31,266 nt of DNA, taken from Methyloglobulus sp. (GTDB lineage: Bacteria; Pseudomonadota; Gammaproteobacteria; Methylococcales; Methylomonadaceae). The notes beneath the pieces were generated by a model. It made no database searches. It was not told the DNA's origin and saw only the letters and a list, made by a program, of their open reading frames with translations. The stretch is taken from positions 1-31,266 of the forward strand of contig JABFSV010000420.1 of assembly GCA_013140405.1 (NCBI GenBank). Direction: 5' to 3'. Shown here in pieces: positions 24,816 through 31,266 of the stretch. The position numbers and the translations under genes are program-made. The stretch's first letter is position 1. Each line of letters begins with the position of its first letter.

Positions 24816-26086
24816 TTCTAGACAATCTATTTCAATCACTGTCTTACTACGACGAAAGCTCAGAGAAGTATGGAGTGCATTCTTGGCGAGCGGATTTCCC
24901 TATTCTGGAAACAAGCGTCCATGGCAAGCCGCTGGTTTATTTAGATAATGCGGCCACGACGCAGAAACCACTGGCGGTGATTGAGGCTGAGAGTCTGTAT
25001 TACCGTCATGACAACGCAAATGTGCATCGTGGCGTGCATCTATTGAGTCAGCGCGCTACCGATGCCTTTGAAGCAGCGCGGTTCAAAGTACAGCATCTTA
25101 TCAACGCCGTCAGCCCGGATGAGATTATTTTCGTTCGTGGAACCACCGAGGCGATTAACCTAGTTGCCCAAAGTTATGGGCGTAGCCGTTTTAAGGCTGG
25201 GGACGAAATAATTCTGAGCAGGATGGAGCACCACTCCAACATCGTGCCCTGGCAGATATTGTGCGAACAGACTGGTGTGAATTTGCGCATCATTCCAATC
25301 AATAATAGCGGGGAACTTGAACTGGAGGCCTATAATCAGCTACTTAACCTGCGGACCAAGCTGGTAGCGGTGGCGCATGTTTCCAATGCGATGGGTACGA
25401 TCAACCCCGTCAGAGCGATGATAGACTTGGCTCATGTTCACGGTGTGCCGGTACTGCTTGACGGTGCACAGGCCATTGCCCACTTGCCTGTAGATGTGCA
25501 GTCACTGGATTGTGATTTTTATGCATTTTCTGGACATAAACTATATGGTCCAACTGGTATTGGTGTGCTCTTCGGCAAAGCAGCTTTACTCGAGGCCATG
25601 CCGCCGTATCAGGGTGGTGGGGATATGATACGCTCGGTCAGCTTTGACGGCACGACCTACAACACGTTGCCATACAAATTTGAAGCGGGTACCCCTAATA
25701 TCGCTGGTGTCATCGGACTGGGAGCCGCGGTGGATTACTTGGCCGGTATCGGTTTTGATGCGCTTATTGAGCATGAATTAGCACTATTGGCTTATGCAAC
25801 GCAGTCTGTAAGCGATATCCCAGGATTGCGCATCATCGGTAATGCGTTGGAAAAAACTGCCATCCTGTCATTTGTCTTGGAGGGTATACATCCCCATGAT
25901 ATTGGCACAATACTGGACCGTCATGGCGTGGCAATCCGCACTGGACATCATTGCACAATGCCACTAATGGAACACTTTGGCATAGCAGCCACGGCGCGCG
26001 CCTCATTCGCCTTGTACAACACTAGAACTGAGGTAGATAAACTGGTAGAGGCCATCTACCACGTGAAGGAATTATTTGGGCGATGA
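24812..26086 (+). CDS. sufS: Cysteine desulfurase SufS
   Basis: The 424-aa product is a class II, PLP-dependent desulfurase that takes sulfur from cysteine and supplies it to cluster assembly. YLDNAATTQKP opens the fold, MEHHSN has the PLP-stacking His (140), SGHKLYGPTG the PLP-binding Lys243, and RTGHHCTMPLM the persulfide Cys381. Compared with E. coli SufS there is a short N-terminal extension. The start overlaps the sufD stop, and sufU begins directly after its stop; SufU is the likely sulfur acceptor. Confidence 0.96.
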   Translation: MILDNLFQSLSYYDESSEKYGVHSWRADFPILETSVHGKPLVYLDNAATTQKPLAVIEAESLYYRHDNANVHRGVHLLSQRATDAFEAARFKVQHLINAVSPDEIIFVRGTTEAINLVAQSYGRSRFKAGDEIILSRMEHHSNIVPWQILCEQTGVNLRIIPINNSGELELEAYNQLLNLRTKLVAVAHVSNAMGTINPVRAMIDLAHVHGVPVLLDGAQAIAHLPVDVQSLDCDFYAFSGHKLYGPTGIGVLFGKAALLEAMPPYQGGGDMIRSVSFDGTTYNTLPYKFEAGTPNIAGVIGLGAAVDYLAGIGFDALIEHELALLAYATQSVSDIPGLRIIGNALEKTAILSFVLEGIHPHDIGTILDRHGVAIRTGHHCTMPLMEHFGIAATARASFALYNTRTEVDKLVEAIYHVKELFGR

Positions 26087-26530
26087 ATGATGAGTGACTT
26101 ACGCGACCTCTATCAGGAAACCATCTTTGACCATTACCGTCAGCCACGCAATTTTGGCCGATTGCAAGGTGCCAACCGCAGAGCTGAAGGCTACAACCCG
26201 CTGTGCGGCGACAAAGTGACGTTGTATCTGCGGGTAGAGGACGGCGTGATTTGCAATGCTCGCTTTGAAGGTTCCGGTTGTGCCATTTCAACTGCATCAG
26301 CTTCACTAATGACTGAGAACCTAAAGGGCAAGCGAGAAGAAGAAGCGCTACAATTGTTCGATAAATTTCATGGTATGGTCACTGGTAGCACCATGACTAA
26401 TGACTTGGGAAAACTTGCAGTGTTGGCAGGGGTCACTGAATTTCCTCAACGAGTAAAATGTGCCACACTTGCCTGGCACACCATGAAGGCTGCTCTGCAA
26501 AATATTGGTGAGCCAGTGACTACGGAGTAA
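26087..26530 (+). CDS. sufU: SufU-type zinc sulfurtransferase/scaffold
   Basis: The 147-aa product is a SufU rather than an IscU: it has the family insertion between the second and third cysteine, and Cys40-Gly-Asp42, Cys65 and Cys125 match the four zinc ligands of B. subtilis SufU (Cys41, Asp43, Cys66, Cys128). SufU accepts sulfur from SufS by zinc-thiol exchange. The cluster has no SufE or SufA, as in Gram-positive-type suf operons, unusual for a proteobacterium modelled on E. coli. The ATG directly follows the sufS stop. Confidence 0.93.
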   Translation: MMSDLRDLYQETIFDHYRQPRNFGRLQGANRRAEGYNPLCGDKVTLYLRVEDGVICNARFEGSGCAISTASASLMTENLKGKREEEALQLFDKFHGMVTGSTMTNDLGKLAVLAGVTEFPQRVKCATLAWHTMKAALQNIGEPVTTE

Positions 26531-26551
26531 AGTGCATTCAAAAGACGATAT

Positions 26552-26911
26552 ATGCTTGATTGGAAAAAAATTAGTGAGCAACAACAAGAAACGCAACCCC
26601 CTAGTAAAGAGGAGCTGCAATCACGCATTGTCGAGATGCTACGTACTATCTACGATCCTGAAATGCCTGTGAATATTTACGATCTCGGTCTAGTGTATGG
26701 TTTGGAGATTGAATCATCAGGGTTGGTAAATGTTCGCATGACCCTGACTGCACCTAATTGCCCAGTGGCGCAGAGTTTTCCCCAGCATGTGCAGGAGGTG
26801 TTGATGTGTGTGCCGGGGGTCAGTGATGTGAAGGTAGAGTTAGTATGGGAGCCGCTTTGGAGTAGAGATCATATGACCGAGGCGGCAAAACTATCACTTG
26901 GAATGTTGTAA
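26552..26911 (+). CDS. sufT: SufT/MIP18-family Fe-S maturation protein
   Basis: The 119-aa product is a MIP18 (DUF59) domain: TIYDPEMPVNIYDLGLVYGL followed by TAPNCPVAQSFP with the conserved Cys, then GVSDVKVELVWEPLW. Members help deliver Fe-S clusters to target enzymes; in suf operons they are usually called SufT. An extra charged helix leads the domain. It lies 21 bases after sufU, with a weak ribosome site (AAGACG). Confidence 0.9.
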   Translation: MLDWKKISEQQQETQPPSKEELQSRIVEMLRTIYDPEMPVNIYDLGLVYGLEIESSGLVNVRMTLTAPNCPVAQSFPQHVQEVLMCVPGVSDVKVELVWEPLWSRDHMTEAAKLSLGML

Positions 26912-26935
26912 ATGAGATTTCTTAGGAGATGAATC

Positions 26936-27265
26936 ATGAGCGAGTGGATTGATGTTGCAGCAGTAGCAGATTTCTTGCCAGGAACCCGTCGTATGGTATC
27001 TACAGATGAATCTTCTATCCTTGTATTTAATCTCGATGGCCGCTATTACGCGGTGGAAAACAGATGCACCCATGAAGATGCTGAGCTATTTGATGGAGTA
27101 CTTGAGGGTGACGAAATCATCTGTCCGCTTCATGGGGCAAGTTTCTCGGTGGTTACTGGAGCCGTTCTTGGCCCTCCTGCCTACGAGAGCCTGTGTACTT
27201 TTCCTGTTAGAGTCACCAATGGCTGGGTTGAGGTTGATGCTGAAGCGGAATGGGATATTGCATAA
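26936..27265 (+). CDS. Rieske-type ferredoxin
   Basis: The 109-aa product is a single soluble Rieske domain: RCTHEDAEL with Cys44 and His46, and CPLHGASF with Cys63 and His66, the four ligands of a [2Fe-2S] cluster. It resembles the ferredoxin components of ring-hydroxylating dioxygenases and NirD, but no oxygenase or nitrite reductase gene is near. At the end of the suf operon, 24 bases after sufT and with AGGAGAT before the ATG, it may carry electrons for cluster assembly, or be a client. No terminator seen behind it. Confidence 0.93.
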   Translation: MSEWIDVAAVADFLPGTRRMVSTDESSILVFNLDGRYYAVENRCTHEDAELFDGVLEGDEIICPLHGASFSVVTGAVLGPPAYESLCTFPVRVTNGWVEVDAEAEWDIA

Positions 27266-27331
27266 CACGATAATTTACTTTTGCTATAGGTGCTTAAATT
27301 TAAGACTGAATCACCAGGGAAATCGTCACCC

Positions 27332-27820
27332 TCACCGATAGTTTGCATCTTGTGTTCTATCCATGGCGATTTGCTGTTCGAATTTGTCGCCTAGCGCCAG
27401 CAAGCGCTGCTTGTTGATGACAGCTTCATTGCGCTCCTCCATATGGAATTCGAAATAACGCGTCATGACAATCGCATCGGTTGGACATGCCTCTTCACAA
27501 AAGCCGCAATAAATACATTTGAATAGGTCAATGTCATAGCGGGTGGTGCGTCGTGTACCATCAGAGTTTTCTTCAGAATCAATAGTGATACACATTGCAG
27601 GACATATTGCTTCGCAGAGCTTACACGCGATGCAGCGTTCTTCACCATTTGGATAACGGCGCAAGGCATGTAAGCCACGAAAACGTGGAGACAATGGTGT
27701 TTTTTCCTCTGGATATTGCACCGTGACCTTAGGCTTGAACATGCTTCTCCCAGTAATAGCCATGCCACGCAACAACTCAAGCAACAACCATGTATTGAAA
27801 TATTCACGCAATGGGCGCAT
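27332..27820 (-). CDS. nuoI: NADH-quinone oxidoreductase subunit I (isolated copy)
   Basis: The 162-aa product has the two [4Fe-4S] sites of NuoI (clusters N6a/N6b): [12 protein letters not shown] (Cys63, 66, 69, 73) and [12 protein letters not shown] (Cys102, 105, 108, 112). The C-terminal [15 protein letters not shown] is much like betaproteobacterial NuoI. The ATG at 27820 has GGAG 7 bases ahead and gives the normal length; longer starts lack an SD. NuoI normally sits within a 14-gene nuo operon between nuoH and nuoJ, but here it stands alone, facing the suf operon. It could be a second copy or belong to a scattered complex. Confidence 0.93.
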   Translation of the reverse strand: MRPLREYFNTWLLLELLRGMAITGRSMFKPKVTVQYPEEKTPLSPRFRGLHALRRYPNGEERCIACKLCEAICPAMCITIDSEENSDGTRRTTRYDIDLFKCIYCGFCEEACPTDAIVMTRYFEFHMEERNEAVINKQRLLALGDKFEQQIAMDRTQDANYR

Positions 27821-27893
27821 ATACTCGCTCCACATCAACCACAAATCAATAAATTAAGCTCCTATTAGTTAATAGCTTTGGTGTTGCTCCGTT

Positions 27894-28418
27894 TCAAGGA
27901 AATATCACATGGTCAGTTGGCCAAGTACCCCAATACGCTGCTTCAGGATGCGTTTTTTCCACCTTCTGTCGAATTTCATGGACTCTATGAAATGGCGCAA
28001 GCACTATCATCAATATCTGTCCCTCAGCAATCTGCCCTTCAAATTGCTTGAATTGAGCATTGGGAATGTTAGTCGCAACTATTGCTGTCATTAGACCTCC
28101 TACCAAAATCCCTACAAAAGTACATATAAGTAGGGTTGTGGCGGTGGGCAACGGCATGGTGTACCACCACGTAGGTACTAATAATGCTATTAGTCCTAAA
28201 GTAAATCCGAGCAATGCACCCATCCCCATGCCAAATTCCCAGCCTTCAATCAAATCAGATCTTTCGGTGATTGTTGCTTCAGGCAGGTCACCTAATGGTG
28301 TATCTGGACTGCCTAGAAAGTGAATGCTATCAGCATTGACACGTGCAAGCAGCAGATCATCCATCATTTTACGTGCGCTATTTACTCCGGGTAGCAGAAA
28401 ATATAATCGACGTTTCAT
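27894..28418 (-). CDS. Conserved membrane protein with two helices
   Basis: The 174-aa product has a soluble N-terminal part (RRLYFLLPGVNSARKMMDDL), two hydrophobic helices with Gly/Ala-rich faces (about 64-85 and 93-116), and a C-terminal soluble part with HRVHEIRQKVEKTHPEA. This layout is common in betaproteobacteria, but I cannot name a role. It starts 48 bases after the formate dehydrogenase stop and may be carried on the same transcript; SD-like TAGGAG is present. Confidence 0.7.
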   Translation of the reverse strand: MKRRLYFLLPGVNSARKMMDDLLLARVNADSIHFLGSPDTPLGDLPEATITERSDLIEGWEFGMGMGALLGFTLGLIALLVPTWWYTMPLPTATTLLICTFVGILVGGLMTAIVATNIPNAQFKQFEGQIAEGQILMIVLAPFHRVHEIRQKVEKTHPEAAYWGTWPTDHVIFP

Positions 28419-28466
28419 TTTTAGCTCCTAATGTAGTTATTTTCCTTCTATAATTTATCAAATATA

Positions 28467-29675
28467 TTACCTAGTATCAGTTCGGAACTTTGTTGCCTCT
28501 TCCCATCCACTGGTTGCGTTTCCCGCACTATAAGAATGTGCGCCAGTACCAGCTAGATGACCACCATCGACAATCAAGTATTCTTCGCGAATTGGTCGAT
28601 ATGCAAACCAGCATTCCAGAATTTCACGGGTTCCTGAAGCATAACGTGCTTGTGCACTTAGACTGGTACCAGAAATATGAGGTGTCATGCCATGGTGTGG
28701 CATCGTTCGCCAGGGGTGATCTTGAGGTGCTGGTTGTGGAAACCAGACGTCGCCAGCATAACCTGCCAGATGGCCATTTTCCAGTGCCCGTGCAATTGCA
28801 TCTCTGTCGCAGATCTTTCCACGTGCAGTGTTGATGAGATAGGCGCCACGCTTCATCTTGGCGATCAACTTGTCATCGAACATGTGTTCAGTTTCTGGGT
28901 GTAGTGGGCAGTTAATCGTTACCACATCACATACCTTGACCATAGATTCAACACTGGTGTGAAAGGTGAGATTGAGCTCTTTTTCAATGTCAGGAGACAG
29001 GCGGTATCTGTCTGTATAATGTAACTTCACATCAAATGCTTTTAGTCTTCTAAGTACGGCCAAACCGATGCGCCCAGCTGCAACTGTACCTACATTCATG
29101 CCTTCCAAATCGTAGGATCTCTCCACGCAGTCTGCGATGTTCCAACCACCCTTAACTACCCATTGATATGAAGGAATATAGTTACGAACCAAACTTAAAA
29201 TCATCATCACCACATGTTCTGAAACGCTGATACTATTGCTGTAGCTAACCTCAGCCACAGTCACGCCATGCCTCATCGCAGCTTCTAGGTCAATATGATC
29301 CGAACCAATTCCTGCAGTAATTACAAGTTCAAGTTTCTTTGCCTTTCTGAAACGTTCTTCTGTAAGATAAGCAGGCCAGAAAGGTTGTGAAATAACAATA
29401 TTAGCGTCGGGAAGCTCTTTTTCAAATACAGAGTTTGGACCATCTTTATTTGACGTCACGACAAATTTGTGGCCAGCCGATTTGAGGAATTTCCGTAATC
29501 CCAGCTCACCAGAAATACTGCCTAATAACTGTCCTGGTTTGAAGTCAATAGATTTCGGCGTAGGTAGTGTTTGACCACCGGGGTAGGACTTAATCGTGGG
29601 AATATTGTCACGTGCATAAGATTTTGGGTAGCCAGTGACAGGATCATCGTAGAGTACGCAGAGTACTTTGGACAT
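28467..29675 (-). CDS. fdh: NAD-dependent formate dehydrogenase
   Basis: The 402-aa product is a metal-free D-2-hydroxyacid-dehydrogenase-type FDH, near-collinear with the 400-aa Pseudomonas sp. 101 enzyme, shifted by one: Asn147, Arg285 and His333 match its catalytic Asn146, Arg284 and His332, and Asp222 in HYTDR matches the residue that selects NAD. It oxidises formate to CO2, yielding NADH, the last step of C1 oxidation. AAAGGAG precedes the ATG. It begins two bases after the peroxiredoxin stop, so the two are one transcript. This step suits the Fae at 18161. Confidence 0.96.
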   Translation of the reverse strand: MSKVLCVLYDDPVTGYPKSYARDNIPTIKSYPGGQTLPTPKSIDFKPGQLLGSISGELGLRKFLKSAGHKFVVTSNKDGPNSVFEKELPDANIVISQPFWPAYLTEERFRKAKKLELVITAGIGSDHIDLEAAMRHGVTVAEVSYSNSISVSEHVVMMILSLVRNYIPSYQWVVKGGWNIADCVERSYDLEGMNVGTVAAGRIGLAVLRRLKAFDVKLHYTDRYRLSPDIEKELNLTFHTSVESMVKVCDVVTINCPLHPETEHMFDDKLIAKMKRGAYLINTARGKICDRDAIARALENGHLAGYAGDVWFPQPAPQDHPWRTMPHHGMTPHISGTSLSAQARYASGTREILECWFAYRPIREEYLIVDGGHLAGTGAHSYSAGNATSGWEEATKFRTDTR

Positions 29676-29676
29676 T

Positions 29677-30363
29677 TTAGTCTCCTTTGCTTAATTGAAT
29701 ATCAGGCAGTCTCTTCGTGGCAAAGTACCAATCTGTCACTTGATAATCATTGCCTTCTGCCCGTTGTTCGGCATCACTCATAGTTACTGGTGCAGGAATG
29801 ATTACCTCTTTACCAAGCGTCCAGTTGGCTGGGCATGCCACCTTGTTTGCATCTGCCATTTGTAGGGCATCAATCATTCGCATGATTTCATCGAAATTAC
29901 GCCCCACATTCATCGGGTAGTAGATCATTGCACGAAGGATGCGTTTGGGGTCTATGAAGAACACACATCGAACCGTGGATGTATTACTGCTGGATTCATG
30001 AATCATGCCGTATAGACGAGAAACTTTTTGATCTAAATCAGCAATGATTGGAAAGTCTATTTTGATGTTAAATTTATCTTGAATGTTGCGTGACCAAGCA
30101 ATATGGCTATAAATGCTATCCACTGAACAACCGAGTAAAGCTACATTTCTTTGTTTAAACTCGTTATGGCGCTTAGCAAACTCAATAAGTTCAGTAGTGC
30201 AAACTGGTGTAAAGTCAGCAGGATGGGAGAATAGAATAACCCACTTATTTCGTTGCCATTCAGAAAGATGGATGAATCCAGCGGTTGTCTGCGCCTCGAA
30301 ATCGGGTACAGTTTTATTTAACTCTAAATATACAGACGTATTTTCAACTGAGATTATGCTCAT
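29677..30363 (-). CDS. Peroxiredoxin (Prx6/1-Cys type)
   Basis: The 228-aa product reduces peroxides through Cys55 in PADFTPVCTTEL. Its length and the C-terminal domain VACPANWTLGKEVIIP (with Cys177) place it in the Prx6/archaeal-type group. AAGGAGG lies 8 bases before the ATG at 30363; the frame runs on upstream but lacks any SD. Being first of a two-gene transcript with formate dehydrogenase, it may protect that oxidation-sensitive enzyme or answer oxidative stress from C1 metabolism; this is inference. Confidence 0.92.
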   Translation of the reverse strand: MSIISVENTSVYLELNKTVPDFEAQTTAGFIHLSEWQRNKWVILFSHPADFTPVCTTELIEFAKRHNEFKQRNVALLGCSVDSIYSHIAWSRNIQDKFNIKIDFPIIADLDQKVSRLYGMIHESSSNTSTVRCVFFIDPKRILRAMIYYPMNVGRNFDEIMRMIDALQMADANKVACPANWTLGKEVIIPAPVTMSDAEQRAEGNDYQVTDWYFATKRLPDIQLSKGD

Positions 30364-30702
30364 GACAAACCTCCTTGCATGAAAACAACGGAAGTGCATA
30401 CTAAATGAGCAAAACTTGTGTATGCACCGCACAATAGTTACTCAGTTTATTAGTCAAAAAATAATGTGAAATGTTCGTAAATTTTTTATTTTTATGCAAA
30501 ATATCTTTAAATAATGAGGTTGTATCTATGGGGTAATATGATGAAACCAATCTAAACAGTAATGAGCCAGGAAATAGTTATTGACCGAACATTTTGAATG
30601 TCGCTTAAGGGCAATGGCAGTCGGTAGTATATTGATGCTGACAGGCCGCTAAGGGATTTTTCTGCCACCTGTTAAAATTTGGTGAGCTTCCGGTTTGGGT
30701 CC
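30364..30702. other. Intergenic region, promoter side of the peroxiredoxin gene
   Basis: The gap is AT-rich and must hold the minus-strand promoter of the peroxiredoxin-fdh pair. I see no gene. A frame of 76 codons overlapping the IS end (30605-30835) is a read-through frame without a plausible start. Confidence 0.5.
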
Positions 30703-31266
30703 AGGCTGTGTAAAAACGAAAAAAAATAACGATATATCCGGAACTTACTCGGCGTAAATTTTGATTTACGCTAAAACTTCGTTGATATGTTTCTGTTTTA
30801 TCCAGATTGAAACGCAAATACTTTAACAAAAGCAAAGGTAAACGGCCCCTAGGCCACCATTGCTTCCATTAGCGCTACCGTTCCCATTAGCTTTATGACC
30901 CTTTTCATGTTGTAGGCCAGAATGTGTAAACTCATTTCTGTACTAACTCGCGGTAGCGTCTTGGTTAAGAAATGGGTGTAACCCATCCATGATTTTAAAG
31001 TGCCAAAGGGATGTTCAACGGTTTGGCGTCGAATACGCATCATTTCAGGCTGAAGCTCCAGGCGTGTGTGCATGGCATCAATGACGCCTTCATGTTCCCA
31101 GCGGGTGATTCTCCGTTCTTTACTCGGCGTGCATTGCGCTTTCATTGCGCAGTGTTGACATTGTGAACTCCAATAGCGATGCAGATTTAGACCATGTTCT
31201 GTCGTTGCCATGCGAAATGGGAGACGTTCTCCTGCGGGACATCGGTATTCATTGTCCTTAGCAATA
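30703..31266 (-). mobile_element. IS1182-family insertion sequence (one end in window)
   Basis: The end near 30703-30717 reads GGCTGTGTAAAAACG, resembling termini known from IS1182-type elements. A hairpin GCGTAAA/TTTACGC (30751-30770) lies between the end and the transposase gene. The other end is past the window, and the exact boundary is uncertain by a few bases. Confidence 0.6.
30849..31265 (-). CDS. IS1182-family transposase, C-terminal part
   Basis: The frame is open to the window edge, so the N-terminal part with most of the DDE core is missing from view. What is seen starts IAKDNEYRCPAGERLPFR, continues with a Cys cluster (CQHCAMKAQC), and ends with the conserved VEHPFGTLKSWMGYTHFL, whose Glu is the last catalytic acid, then LAYNMKRVIKL. 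These are typical of the DDE_Tnp_1_6/IS1182 group. No defect is visible in this part. Confidence 0.9.
   Translation of the reverse strand: MAKDNEYRCPAGERLPFRMATTEHGLNLHRYWSSQCQHCAMKAQCTPSKERRITRWEHEGVIDAMHTRLELQPEMMRIRRQTVEHPFGTLKSWMGYTHFLTKTLPRVSTEMSLHILAYNMKRVIKLMGTVALMEAMVA

Noticed and set aside
27293..27304. CTTAAATTTAAG palindrome as terminator of the suf operon
   Set aside because: It is only A/T-rich with no loop and no following T-run.
17818..30702. 13-base word CCCAAACCGGAAG at 17818 (plus) and 30690 (minus) as a dispersed repeat
   Set aside because: Similarity stops at the 13 bases and the surroundings differ, so chance is the simpler explanation.
30605..30835. 76-codon minus-strand frame as a gene
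   Set aside because: It spans the likely IS end and its internal hairpin, has no ribosome site, and reads as read-through sequence.
1..31266. CRISPR array
   Set aside because: No regularly spaced direct repeats were found; the GCA-CTTATG motifs are irregular in spacing and too degenerate.

Overview
The window reads as a piece of a betaproteobacterial chromosome, most likely a methylotroph or a close relative. The evidence is a formaldehyde-activating enzyme (Fae), an NAD-dependent formate dehydrogenase very like the Pseudomonas sp. 101 enzyme, and a NuoI whose C-terminus looks betaproteobacterial. Genus cannot be fixed from sequence alone. The left half (about 1-17,450) is AT-rich, dominated by unrecognised genes and relics of mobile DNA. 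The right half (about 18,100-30,400) is conserved metabolism.

Left half. A LuxR-type regulator cut by the window edge (1-1041) is followed by eight consecutive same-strand genes (1420-8410), every one with a signal peptide or lipobox: a lipoprotein, two proteins sharing a C-terminal six-cysteine domain, a GH75 chitosanase-like protein, a small protein, a papain-like cysteine peptidase, and two proteins sharing a basic C-terminal tail, one with Sel1 repeats. A terminator closes the block. Then come a small membrane protein flanked by a short repeat, a bacterial cyclooxygenase/heme-peroxidase homologue, a group II intron relic, a frameshifted HigB/RelE-type toxin between recurring GCA-CTTATG motifs, and the 3' part of a tRNA-Lys gene, the usual scar of an integrated island.

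Middle. From about 11,950 to 17,440 nine genes lie on the minus strand. Three of them (a 124-aa unknown protein, an HDAC-family amidohydrolase, and an S-adenosylmethionine synthetase with a roughly 220-residue unknown C-terminal extension) each follow a SAM-II-class riboswitch whose 3' end covers the Shine-Dalgarno. Downstream are a MESH1/SpoT-like HD hydrolase and five small genes, several overlapping. I see this SAM-responsive module as the strongest candidate for an undescribed system; the exported-protein block is second.

Right half. Fae, a YHS-domain protein with a possibly leaderless promoter, a HAD phosphatase, a DUF6494-like protein and pterin-4a-carbinolamine dehydratase lead to a sufB-C-D-S-U cluster that continues with a SufT/MIP18-type gene and a Rieske ferredoxin. 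Facing it on the minus strand are peroxiredoxin, formate dehydrogenase, a membrane protein and an isolated nuoI. The window ends inside an IS1182-family transposase.
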